From Perca fluviatilis (taxonomy: Eukaryota; Chordata; Actinopteri; Perciformes; Percidae), in the NCBI RefSeq assembly GCF_010015445.1, contig NC_053127.1, positions 11,319,776-11,383,775 on the forward strand: DNA of 64,000 bases. Direction: 5' to 3'. The notes beneath the pieces are model-generated. The model ran no database searches and was not told the DNA's origin. It saw only the letters and a program-made list of their open reading frames with translations. The position numbers and the translations under genes are program-made. Positions 1 to 11,496 of this stretch are shown here, one piece after another (the stretch's first letter is position 1; every line of letters begins with the position of its first letter).

Positions 1-615
1 TGATAAAAAAAATACTGTATGAACTTCAAGTAACAACTTCGTTGTTATATTCAATGTTTAGGCCATTATTCCCAATGGTACTTGTAACATTGTGGCAGTC
101 AAGTTAATTTCAAAGATCAGGAAACACGGCAAAAAGAAGACAAACGAGCAGTGTCACCCTTTTCCAATAGTCAGCTATATATTTTGGTTGAGTACAATGT
201 TATCATAACCAATCAAAATGATCAAAACTATGAAAATAAAGTTGTGATATCCTGCATTATCCTTTTATCAAGGCACCAACAAGGTATTTCTAAAGAAACC
301 AGCTTGTTTAGCTCCCAACAGCTGCTGTAAGCTCAGAGTAATGAGCTCTAACTTTTAAATCTTCCTTCCTCATCTCTTTAACTCAACTTTCATTGTGTGT
401 GTGTGTGTGTGTTAAGTGTGATGTGTGTTGAGTGTGTGTGTGTGTGTGTGTGTGTATGTGGTAGCTGTGGTGGGCACATTCAAGGAACACCATGCCCTCT
501 TTCGCGCTTCTCACTCAGACGCATCATTTGTCATCACAAGACACTTAATTTTTCACTGCTGATTTATGTGAGGCGTATTGAGGCGCATTGAGGCGTAAAA
601 AGGCGGTCTGTTTAC
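1..615 (-). other. tmem132e: Start of the intron following the 895-616 exon (partial)
   Basis: On the minus strand the exon donor is AAG|GTAAAC, so everything from 615 down to 1 is intron. I see no coding frame with TMEM132 similarity here; the next (last) exon of the family is large and must lie beyond position 1. The only distinct feature is an interrupted GT repeat at 394-460, which is read as (CA)n in the pre-mRNA. Confidence 0.8.
394..460. repeat. Interrupted (GT)n microsatellite
   Basis: Two GT runs (about 394-412 and 431-456) are separated by TAAGTGTGATGTGTGTTGA. In the minus-strand transcript this becomes a CA-rich tract about 160-220 nt downstream of the 895-616 exon donor. Confidence 0.95.
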
Positions 616-895
616 CTTGAGCACAGTGGATCCCAGCTCCAGTCCCACCAACACCGTCCTGTCCACCAACTCAGCTATCCTGGGGTCGGCCACCTTCAGG
701 GAGTCCTGGACCAGGTCTGTGACATCCACTTGCCATTCGGGCCCCAGCATGGTGATGACCTGATCGGTGCCCTCTGTGGAGGTGGTGTGGAACTGGGTCA
801 GCACCTTGACCAGGGCCCGCTGGTACTGCAGGGTGCAGCCTCGACTCACCCGGCGCTCGTCGTCTTCATCGTCTGCGTCGCTGTCTCTGGTGCTC
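616..895 (-). CDS. tmem132e: TMEM132E-like exon (penultimate coding exon)
   Basis: This 280-nt exon runs from acceptor CCATCCAAG| at 896/895 to donor AAG|GTAAAC at 616/615. One base completes the arginine codon split with the 10212-10007 exon; 93 codons follow, ending in phase 0. The product starts STRDSDADDEDDERR, an acidic stretch, then SRGCTLQYQRALVKVLTQF, HTTSTEGTDQVITMLGPEW and VDVTDLVQDSLKVADPRIAE. The RGCTLQYQ block and the later VDVTDLV...PRIAEL block are family hallmarks. The HTTS-EGTDQV-TMLGP wording matches TMEM132E better than A-D as I recall them. In the family this part lies in the membrane-proximal extracellular Ig-like region. Oddity: an in-frame GTGAGT 46 nt into the exon is a strong alternative donor. 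Confidence 0.88.
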
Positions 896-1150
896 CTTGG
901 ATGGAGAGGAAAGGGGAAAAATAATTGAAATAGAGAATGAAAATTCATTAAACACTCCTCTATGTGGTGGATAACGTTGTGGGTGCCGATGTTAGGCAGC
1001 AGCGTTTCCTGCAAAATGAGGCAATGAGTTGAAAAACTTGAGAAGCTTCGCTCAATGCCCCAAATCCGGCCAAATGTGTCTGGATTTGGGCACCGAAAAG
1101 ATTGAAAACTTAAAGCCATCACCAATCATAACTATTCACTTCTTTAAACC

Positions 1151-1186
1151 AGCATATTTTGGCAGCAGCTGCTGCCAAAATATGCT
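1151..1186. repeat. Perfect 36-bp palindrome with no loop
   Basis: The left arm AGCATATTTTGGCAGCAG (18 nt) is followed directly by its exact reverse complement CTGCTGCCAAAATATGCT. The symmetry ends sharply, because both flanking bases are C. It could be the remnant of a fold-back element or a protein-binding dyad; the sequence does not decide. Confidence 0.97.
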
Positions 1187-2570
1187 CCGCACTGTGGCAT
1201 GATGCTACGTCTCAATGTGTGCCTTCTGTTCTTAAAGGTCTCTAGTCATTTTATAATTTGACATCATAACACTGATGAGAAACTCGGCACCACTCCGCTC
1301 CAATCCATCACACTATCTGCTCTCATGTAGTGGCGACGAGGAAAGAAAATCCTCCAAGTCAGCAGGGAGGGATTGATAGGCACCATAAGCAGAGTTTTGA
1401 AGTGATAACGCCTCTTATTTCACAGGATCCCTGGGCAGCAGGGTTAAACATGCCAGGTGTACCCCTACCGAGTGCAATCTGCTCTACAACAAGATGTACG
1501 AGTTACCCAACTTCGCTCAGCAGGCTTGATAGTCTGCCACTGCCTTCTTAAAAAGCACTATTCTGCTTAATCTTTGTTTTGATTTAACTATCTGAGCGAC
1601 TTGAGATTCAGCAGAGGCAGCAGAGATGTCAGCCATTGATGAAGTATATATCCCTTCATTCAAGGAACAGTTCCGATTATTCGACTAAACACTTCTGTCC
1701 CGAGGTCTCATAAAAGCTTAGAATACACTCCCTTAAAGGCAAAATGCATTGTTGCTTGTACCTCTCCACCTGCCGTGTTGATTCTTAATTCCTCTTAGCA
1801 TGCTACCTCTCCACACTTCATCACCCCCCCCCCAATACTTCAGCACTCGGTTCTGCTTATTCCTTTGCACTGGCAGGTTATATGATGTATAGGAATAAAA
1901 TGGCCTCCGATATGGCTCTCATGGATCGTTGAAGGTACCCGCATGTAGTTGTTTATTCAAGCAACTTTAACTTCACCTCCTGAAACTCTTTAGCTCTGAT
2001 TAAGATCGGGTCATGGACTCATCACTTCTGTGTCTATGGTTGGTTGAATGTGTTACTGTGTAATGAATAAAAAATGCAAAAGCTCTTTCACAGTCACGGT
2101 GTGATTTTGTAACTATGTGGCAAAGCCACCGTTAATTCAATACATTGGAAATTATTGCCCTGACAGGTAAAAAGCTATACGCATTAGTCAGTGGAATAAT
2201 GGATAGCATTAGTACATCTGCATCAGTGCAGTCAATAAAACAATAACACAAACATCATAAAAAATAATAATGTAGCTAAAACAACAAGGTTTTACTGCAG
2301 CAGCTTAGTCATAATCTTGCATATGGATTCTGTGTCAAATATTAAGGGCTTACAAGCCTCGCATACCTGGAGTTTTTTTAGTTTTTACATTTGGTGAATT
2401 TTTATTCATGGGAAATCAAATTACAGTGAAAAACTATCAGGAAAAAATGTTAATTTATCACAAATCAGGATCAGCAGAACAAACCTGAAAAAATACACTT
2501 AAATCAAACTGTATTGAAAATAATAACCAATTTAATGAGCAGTCATTAGCAGTGGCAAGCAACAGCAAGC

Positions 2571-2745
2571 AGGGTGCAAAATTAACTTTTTTGTCCACCA
2601 GCCAAATGGCTAGTGATGTTCAAAATTCCCAGCCACTCAATAGATTACCATTGTTTTTTTTTGGTTGGTGAGTGAAGCAAATCTACCAGCAACTTGCATA
2701 TTTTAACAGCATTTGGCTGGTGGATGGTGCTAATTTTGTACCCTG
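2571..2745. mobile_element. Small hairpin DNA transposon (MITE-like)
   Basis: The left end AGGGTGCAAAATTAAC...CCACCAGCCAAATGGC is inverted at the right end as GCATTTGGCTGGTGGATGG...TAATTTTGTACCCT, giving arms of about 35 bp around a 100-bp centre. It has no coding capacity. I could not fix a target duplication with confidence. Confidence 0.65.
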
Positions 2746-2777
2746 ATAGCAAGGTTGCTATCTTGCTATCAGGGTAC
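2738..2777. repeat. 16-bp inverted repeat with 8-bp loop
   Basis: GTACCCTGATAGCAAG (2738-2753) and CTTGCTATCAGGGTAC (2762-2777) are exact reverse complements around GTTGCTAT. The left arm overlaps the right end of the hairpin element at 2571-2745, so it may be a rearranged duplicate of that end. Confidence 0.95.
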
Positions 2778-4535
2778 GGTTTGTGTAAAACAAATAACAG
2801 AAAATGAAGCAGTTCTCAGGTCAGGCTTTGAGACTACAAATTTATAACAGAAGCCTACGTTACAGACTATAGGTGAGGAGTTTGAAAGACGCAGGTCTTT
2901 ATCAGTCAGGGAAAAAGATGCAACTGGTGCATTATAGGAAATGGCGGATCCAGTGTAAAGGAGATTGACTCTTAGTAGGGACTAAAGCTATGATATCCAG
3001 TCCTCTGCTGCATATTTTTTTTGTCTCATGTGTCCTCAAATTGAAAAAATAAAATGATTAACTAAATGGTGAGTACCTAAATAACCCAATACCAGCTAAC
3101 CTAATCAAAAGCAATTCCCTTTTTTTATCACCTTAAAAAGTAACGTAATACAAGAAGACACTGAATCGAAAAACTGGAAACCTAAAAACTGATTAGGTAT
3201 GGTGCATTTGTCTTCCAGTTCATATTAATTCTTTGGCCTGGATGTCGTCTGGACATCTGTAGGCCTCTGTGTGTTTGGAGACTGACAGTGTAGCTTCAGG
3301 TTATGTAGTTGCTGTTGTTCTTAGGTAAGTGAGTTAACTCCACATCAGACGCTGAGACTGCACACACAGTTACTCATTCAGTTAAAGATAGAGAAAAAAA
3401 CCCAATGAGACAGTAAGACTCTCTCTGTCTTTGTCAAGGAGTTCCACAACTCTTGGCTCAGGTCAGTGAAAGTTTACCTTCTTGAGTCAGTACCTTAAAA
3501 TAAGGTTGATATTTTTTCTCCTTCAGAAGAATATTGTCTGTTCTTATTAGAGTCTTTGATACAACCGTACAAGCTGAAGCTTCAGTGCACCCGGTCTGAC
3601 CGCCTGATTACACTTTCTTTCCTTTTTTAGAGCATGTTGCTGGATAATGCAGCCAGTGAGCAATTCTGTTGCACTGTAGCAAAGACCCACTGCAGGCCAA
3701 GAGACCTTGCTGCGCATGAAGGTTTGGAATGTGTCACGTTGCAGAAGTGAAGGAATGTAGAATGGAAAGAATGCAACAGAGAGGAAAATAAAAGAGCTAA
3801 GGAGGCGAGGGCAAGAGAGTGGGAGGTTAGAGGTTGTGTAAAGGAGTCAGAGCACTTGTGAGAGGAGGAAGATAAGCAAGAGAGAGACGATGGGAGGATT
3901 GAGAGGCGTTAATGAAAAGACAATAATTCAGTCTAACAATCACAAAATGAAGCAGCTTTAGCAAAGTCTGATGCAGATAATCATCACGATTTGGTGTAAC
4001 TGGAGTGTGTTTGAGATGACTAACGAGCAACATTATATTGTATCAGAGTTCTTACTTTTCGGTATTATTTAAAGTGTATTGCGAAGGCTGTGCAAACATC
4101 CTCTAATTCATTATCACAGCACTCTATAATGACTATAAACAAACAGAACCAAGGCCAAGATGCAGTGCTATTGTAAGTGCTGGCGTTCCTCAGAATTAAG
4201 ATGATTTCTCGTAAATCCTGTTGCTGTCTGTCCGTTCTCTGTCTCCCTGGCATCTTGGTTCAGCGGAGTTTGCCAGACTCGTTGGCAGTTGTTGGTTGTT
4301 TGCAGTGTTGTTTTGTGAATGGCAGATGTCCATGTTGTTGATTTGCAAGTCAAGTTCAAGTCAAGTCCCAAGTTCGAAACTTTGGGTTTGAGTCTTAAAC
4401 AAGTCAAAGTTACGGTGGCCGACAGGGGCAAACGCCCTGCAACTTCAGAAAACACATGCAAATAGACAAAACACAAGCAAATTAAGAAAACTTCATTAAT
4501 TTGACAACACAACGGAAGTTCTCCAGACCTCTAGA

Positions 4536-4537
4536 GG

Positions 4538-4569
<32 letters not shown>

Positions 4570-4572
4570 GAG
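4536..4572. repeat. (GA)n tract
   Basis: An AG dinucleotide run with a single C interruption, directly inside the left inverted block of the transposon at 4413-5683. Confidence 0.95.
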
Positions 4573-5162
4573 GTGTGCAACGGTGAGATCATAGATATTA
4601 AGTCTATGTTTGAGATATGTTTTCTCTCGTTTGGTGGGTGTGTCTCGGCTCAGGTCACAGGTGATACTTAATCAGCAGAGACGTCTGTAAACTTGTGGTA
4701 ATAAAACATTTAAAACTGCATCAGTGTTTAACGTTGACGTTTGTTTAAGCCATATTACAGGAGAGGGTTTAATTTCCAGGTCTGAATGTACATCATTGAA
4801 GTGTAGGCCTCCTCAAGTGTAATATTGGGATTATACAACAAAATAAATGACCAATCTGTATTCATATTGTGGAGCAATTCGCTCTTGAAATACAAAAAAC
4901 AGACACGATTTATAGTCCCTCCCTGTTTTACCGTGGGATCAATCAAACGGGAATAAATCCCGCCCGCACATAAACACAAAACATCGTGTTGTAACTAAGA
5001 CATCTGCTGAAAAAGTTATTGTATTCATTAGCATGATTGCCGTACTGTTTAGTTCAAAAACATCCAAAACACCAAAGGAAGAAGAGCGGACCATACGCAA
5101 GCTTTTATTTTGAAAAGTCGAAGCTCGGGCACGGCACCAGCTGGGAGAGCATGAGACGGGAG

Positions 5163-5231
5163 CATAGACTGTATATTACTAATATATGATGTTATTAATA
5201 ATAATAATATTAATTTAATATACAGTCTATG
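5163..5231. mobile_element. Nested 69-bp hairpin element
   Basis: The arms CATAGACTGTATATTA (5163-5178) and its exact reverse complement (5216-5231) surround an AT-rich loop. The 14-bp sequence GCATGAGACGGGAG occurs directly at 5149-5162 and again at 5241-5254, suggesting an insertion that duplicated or rearranged its flank. The CATAGACTGTATAT end is seen in many teleost MITEs. Confidence 0.7.
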
Positions 5232-5446
5232 GACAGGAGGGCATGAGACGGGAGTTCTGTTTTTACTATGCAGCCATACCCGACTCTAATATAAAGGGAC
5301 CCCTGGAAAATCCAGCTGTTCCACTTAGCTCCTCCCTCTAGAGGTCTGGAGAACTTCCGTTGTGTAATCTGGATGCAGCGTTTTTTTGTTGCATTTGTTT
5401 TCAGGGTTTGTGTGCTTTTCTTTTTGCATCGTTTTTTATTCGCAGC

Positions 5447-5560
5447 GCGTTGGTGTATTTGGTTGTGTTGTGTGTATTTGCATCGCGTTTATGTATTTGA
5501 TTGTGTTGTGTGTATTTGCATCGCGTTTATGTATTTTGTTGTGTTGTGTGTATTTTCAGC
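5447..5560. repeat. Three tandem 38-bp units
   Basis: Units at 5447-5484, 5485-5522 and 5523-5560 share GCGTT..TGTATTT.G.TTGTG followed by TTGTGTGTATTT.CA.C. They lie only on the right side of the transposon at 4413-5683 and resemble a degenerate copy of its own terminal repeat. Open frames rich in Phe, Cys and Val here are repeat artefacts. Confidence 0.85.
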
Positions 5561-6108
5561 GCGTTTGCTGAATGCTGCACATGTGTTGTCAAATTAATGA
5601 AGTTGTTTTCTTAATTTGCTTGTGTTTTGTCTATTTGCATGTGTTTTCTGAAGTTGCAGGGCGTTTGCCCCTGTCGGCCACCGTACAAAGTGTAAACACC
5701 AACACAATAATAGTTAGTAGTGTGTCAAATTAACATTATACATGATTGGGAGTGTGATTATTAAAAACTATGCATATGAAACTCATGCTTTCAGGTGAAG
5801 TCTCTGGACCAAAGTCAAACTGGGGAAATTGTGATTGCATGGTCAGTATCTTAAACCCCTGGGTTACCATTACATGTGGAATATTTGTTCCTCATAAAAC
5901 CAAGTGAAATATGCCAAAACTAATTTCAAGAATAAACTGTCAAACTCCATTTTTAAGCCTTGAGGCGCTCAGAATCACGGAAACATTTACATTTCCATGG
6001 CAACTGAGCAATCTACTAATGAGGACCGTATGATACTGTCAAAAGCTCCAGAACAAGCGGGTGATTGATTTATTCAACACTTACATTTGATTACGTACAT
6101 TTGATAAT

Positions 6109-6266
6109 ACCTTGAAATGATCTTATATCATCTAGTTTATAGCTTGTCTTTATTTTTGCTATCTTGTTTCTATCTTCTTATCTTGTTTTTATCTTGCTCT
6201 ATTGCTGCTGGTCACTTAAAGCTACCAAATGTAATTTCATTGTATGCCTACAATGACAATAAAATG
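6109..6266 (+). mobile_element. Probable LINE/SINE 3' tail fragment
   Basis: The stretch ends TAATTTCATTGTATGCC then ACAATGACAATAAAATG, which resembles the 3' end shared by several teleost non-LTR elements. No reverse transcriptase is present. The assignment rests on this short tail only. Confidence 0.4.
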
Positions 6267-7957
6267 TCTTATGTTTTATTGGGATTGTTTTGTCAACGTA
6301 AGAAATTGATGTTTTCACATGTGACAACTTACATTTAATGTGAAATATCTGAAAACCACAATATGTGAAGGTATTACATGTGATAAATGTGGTAAATATA
6401 TGTTGTTGTTTTTTTGTGAGGGATTCATTACTTTTTTAGGCTTGCTCCATCATGATTCATGGATAACCTCAGCATCGACACTTTGACTACAAGTACAACA
6501 ACCCTGTAATGAGATGTAGGCTGTTTCTAAAGCAATCAAGAAGTGCAAACATAAATAGTAATTAATCTATTTCCTGTGAAGTAAAATGTCTTTTCAAACA
6601 GAAGGGAAATAAATGCAAGTGGTAATTACTTTATGATGTAAAAATACAACAGATTTCACATTAAAATAGTACCAAGTGAATGTCAGCCTGCTGTGATACT
6701 GCTACAACTATGGATCAGGCAACAGAAAAACTGAAAATGCTATATTGCATACATCAAAAGATATGTCCAACACCACCACCAGAAATATCACTGAGAGTCC
6801 TGTGGGAAGGCCAGTCTAGTCAGTATCAGCAGCTACAATAGTCTGCATGTGGCACCATTGAGAATGGTGGAAGCTGTATTTGTCTGCAGTTATCTGATGC
6901 TGCAAAGAACTACAGGGAAAGGTAAAGGAAATTACCATTCCTCAGTAAATCCAAATGACAGCATGCAAGAAAGAAATGCTTCACCTACAGCGAAATGAAT
7001 TATCTGGCATGGCTGTTTGGCAATCATTGCAACCTAAAATAGCTCACAAGGGTTCTTTGATTATTGTTTTCATGAAGGCACAAGGGAAGTTATATGCATA
7101 GAAAATGGGTTGGAAGAATTGTAGAGGTGCATACTTTAGAGAAACATACTTTAAAACACACCAATTTTCTCGAACCAACCAGACCAACTACTGATATTTG
7201 GGGAAAGTTGAATACCAAAGAACATATCGTTATATAAGAGTTATACCATATGAGGCTGCCAGCAGACCCTGGGGCCTGGTAAACACTGGACAAACGACAA
7301 ACACCATTCAAAATAACGAGGTCTGCACAACTAACAAATCTAATAAAAGCACATATACAATTCCTCATCTGCAGGGTTCTACTTTAATAGGCTGAGCCTT
7401 TTACAAAACAAATGAATGAATGGTGCTAAAGTGAGGATTTAAGACACATTTGACTCGTCAAAATAATATACCACATACAGCACATAATAGCCCATTGGGG
7501 AACTTTGAAAAATGAGGTTATGCAAGATGTTTTCCAAGCACTCTAAGCAATTTCAAATAACTTAATTCTTCAAACAGCTCCTTAAACACGCCATTTATAT
7601 TCAGGTTGGGTAGAAATGGATTTGGTCTACTGTGATGTACTCCAGCAGCGATGACAGCAGCCACCTGCGTGAGTGTTAATGCTCCCATTAAACATTTCCT
7701 AAATGAAGGGTTGTGGGCCTGTTTGTTACTGCTCCATCCATGACAAGAATGCTAGAATATTTTAATGAGCTCAGGTTCCTTAACCTAAGACCACGTTGTT
7801 CATCGGGTCCCTGGCTCAAGCCCACATCTAAAGTTGTTATATTTCTAACAGCTCACTCATATTTTTTTGCCTGCTGGATTCCTTCTATCGTCAAAAGTCT
7901 TGTGTAATATTGACAAGAAGGCCAAGATGCCTGATTCCTTATTCCCTATCATAATCA

Positions 7958-8215
7958 AGGGCATAACTTTGGGTTCAACATTGGGGGATCTTCACTTTTG
8001 AGCAAAACTGACATTTTGAGTGTCAAACACTTCATTTTCCTTTTTGGGTGATGTTTTTCTGTAACAATTTGTGCCTTTCTGTATCAAGTTATTGTGAAAA
8101 TATCTTTATTTATGGAAAGGAAATTATAATAGGTTGTTGGGGTGGGATGCAATGGCCAGTTTTGATTATTGAGGGGGTTGTAACCCCCCCACACCCCTTG
8201 TAAATTACGCCTATG
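7958..8215. mobile_element. Unclassified interspersed repeat
   Basis: The ends AGGGCATAACTTTGGG and, at the other side, CCCCTTGTAAATTACGCCTA form a weak imperfect inverted repeat around G-rich and C-rich inner segments (GGGGG / CCCCCCC). This suggests an old class II element. No coding sequence is seen. Confidence 0.4.
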
Positions 8216-10005
8216 ATCATAATGTTAAAAAAATTTATATTCAGTGACCATGTGCTGAATGAGACATTTAGTCTACTCTATATACTGTACTTCACTCACC
8301 ATTTCGTAATGACGCACATATAGACACAGTTATATGTACTACATGGCCGTACTACTGCGTCAACAGCTTCTTGAAATTACAGCTACAACAACCCTGACCA
8401 TCATTTTGAGTTCTAAGTAACATCCAAATGACCTGCTTGTTAGTCCAAAAACATAATTATCTTTCTGAAAGTACAACCCACATTCATTCTGAAAAGCTTT
8501 TATGTGTACTTACCCATAGTCAAATCAAGTCTGTGTCTTGGACTTGTTGTATAAAATGGGTTCAGATAGGTATGACACAAACATGACAACATTGTACATC
8601 AATTTGCACTTGAGAGCCTAATTTTGCAGGGTATATTTTTGCCGTGTACTTGAGCCTGAGAATCTAATTGTAGCAAAACAAGCAGCTGCACATAAAATCC
8701 TGGATAACAGAGATACATCTGGGCTGCTTTTTAGTTTCTAATGTTTAAGACTGCAGGGTTTCATGCTCTTTGGATAATGAGTCCTCTTGTATTGTACAAA
8801 AATAATAAGAAAAAGAATTCTACTGCACCTAACACATTCTGGCTTGACTTTTACTATTGCTTGATACCAAAATAATGCTTGAAAATAATCCTTGAACACA
8901 CTTTTGTATGAAATGTACAGTTCATCATAGTTTGTTTCAATCAAGGTTTACATGAAAGATTTTTTTTGGTTTATTACAGCTCAGGTTTTATTTTTGTAAC
9001 ACTTTATTTTGATAAAAATGGAAGGTGAGCATTACAATGCCTTAGGAAAACGGTCTGCGCACTTCTATGATTATTACGGTAGGTCAAAGTTGAGGCAGGA
9101 AGTCAGTTTGTAAGCTGTGATGAACAGTGAATGACAGTTTGGGTAATTATTTTACAGTTCACGTTTGTTTTTTCTTCTAAACACCTAGTCCACTTTTTTG
9201 TGTGTCCACACTGAAACTGCTTTAGGTAAATGAAAACAGACCTTTTGTAAGATGCTCATAAACTCCGTTTTGTTGTGTAGACAGGCGAAACTGAGTTTCT
9301 GGCTTGTGACCTCAGAGTGTGTGCCATTATCTCCGTTGTGATGCGTCACAAATAATGCGACATTTTGCGCAATGGCAGACATGGCCAAAACAGTGCTAGT
9401 TCCAATGACTAACAACTGCTTTTTACATGTTTGCACATAAATATACAGTTACTCTTCCACTTTATTGAGGAACAGAGGTGCCAGAATGCCCTACAGAGGT
9501 CACTGCTAGATAATCTAATATTCCCACGGCAAAGACCTCCACACACGGTCTGACGGTCAGCTTTTTTCAGGCATCTGATTGCCCAACATGTTCTTCTTTG
9601 CATGACTAGCTAACATGCTCTATGCTCTTGACAGCGCTTCAGTGTATTTACGTTTTCATTTGGAAAGAGATTTTTTTTAAACTGTGCTTTTGTGGATGGG
9701 ATCTTTTTGAGAGCGAAGGAGGAAAATCCCTGTTTTCAAAAATACCTGTACACGTGTGGACTAGGCCTATATTTGGCTAATCTGGGGGTTTGTTTACAAA
9801 CTGTCTGATCATGGTTCTTGCCCTTTCTTCAGTGATGTTGCCACGTTCCCAAATCTCAGCAGTTAACATGGTGAGTACAATGCTATACAAATGGGAATGA
9901 TGGCCAAAGCTATAAAAATAAGAACCAAGTTGCATGAACCTGTAATTTCCCTATAACATTGCACGCATGCTAACTGTCCAACTCCCCATTTGGATTTGAG
10001 CCTCA

Positions 10006-10212
<207 letters not shown>

Positions 10213-11398
10213 CTAGAACAGATCAGGGTCAGAAGTCAGAGACCATCTATATGGTAATGGTCACGTCGGTGGCAGAGGATCTAAGTGTTATGCGATGATA
10301 TACAGCACAGTATGGACGCAGCTGTCAGTGCCACAATTCATCACAGAGCAGTTCAAGGTTGACATTTTCAGCAGAGCAAACATACACCAGGGATCTCTTA
10401 GGTATTTGAATGTGATTTGAAAGTTCACGACACGTAAACCCTCTTTGCCAATACTTTCAGTTTGTCTTAAAGAATCGGTTTGCCCAAATGAATTATTAAG
10501 AAATAGAGGTATCACTAGTTGCTCTACCTGCCAGAAATCTAACAGGAACAGTAAGCAGTAACTTAGTACTTGGGTAGTCAGGATAACCCAGGAACTACTA
10601 TCTAGTGAATAAATAGTTTCAGTGAAAATTGTGAACACTGATATATCTCAAAACCTACGCACATAAAACATAACACCTACATGGCACCTTAATAAACACA
10701 TTCACACAGTTCACCTTTCACAAGACATTCATGTAATGTGATATGTGATACAGCAATGAGACAGAGTATGAATTCAATATATGGACATTTCTAAATTGAA
10801 GTGCTAGCAAAAGCTATTTTTAACTTAAACCATTCTTTAGCTTTCCCATCTAGTCAAAAAATTTGAATGATCATAAATAATTGTCCCCCTCTAAGACTAA
10901 ATTATTAACTGCAATGGAACTGGAGGGTTTTGCTTTTGGGCTCCCATCGAAGATTTATCTAGTGGTGGGAGGTAGCTGGCATTGTAATCAGAGGATCTAA
11001 TCTCCAGCAAATGGAGGTCGGGCTGGCCAGTCTTCTCAGGGCTGGGGATTCATCATAACTGGGAGGAGTTCTGGGTAATACAATTCCCCTTCTATGCAGA
11101 CAGGCCACAGTGGGGGAAGAGGGTGGGTGGATGGACTTCTTAAGATGACAGTCTTTCCCTCTGGTTCAGTTAATGCAATTTTGCTGGGTTTGACCTTATG
11201 GGCAATACACAGTATCCAGTCTGTGTGTTATTGTTCTGTCTGCTCATGTGCAGTCTTATCTGTATGAAGCGAGTTACAAAAGAAGAAGAAGTAGTAACTC
11301 AACGCATTGACCGCAGCCACCTTGATTAATCACAGCATGGCTGGCTGTATGTAGAGCTGAGAACATCTGCCTGACACATACTCCCTTCTACCCTAAAG

Positions 11399-11399
<1 letters not shown>

Positions 11400-11493
<94 letters not shown>
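11400..11493. repeat. (CA)n microsatellite, about 94 bp
   Basis: An uninterrupted AC run preceded by CCCTAAAGCC and followed by AGAGAGAAAA. It is transcribed as (GU)n in the minus-strand gene. Confidence 0.98.

Positions 11494-11496
<3 letters not shown>

Larger units (their letters stand above)
4413..5683. mobile_element. 1.27-kb terminal-inverted-repeat DNA transposon with TA flanks
   Basis: The left end CGGTGGCCGACAGGGGCAAA continues for about 100 bp (to ...TTGACAACAC) and reappears inverted at 5577-5683. TA dinucleotides at 4411-4412 and 5684-5685 are a possible target duplication. A second inverted block, AACGGAAGTTCTCCAGACCT with CTCTAGAGGGAG, is at about 4511-4540 on the left and 5331-5362 on the right. 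On the left the two blocks adjoin. On the right they are separated by about 210 bp containing three 38-bp tandem copies. The element has no transposase, so it is non-autonomous; I cannot assign the superfamily. A (GA)n tract and a nested hairpin lie inside. Confidence 0.85.
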
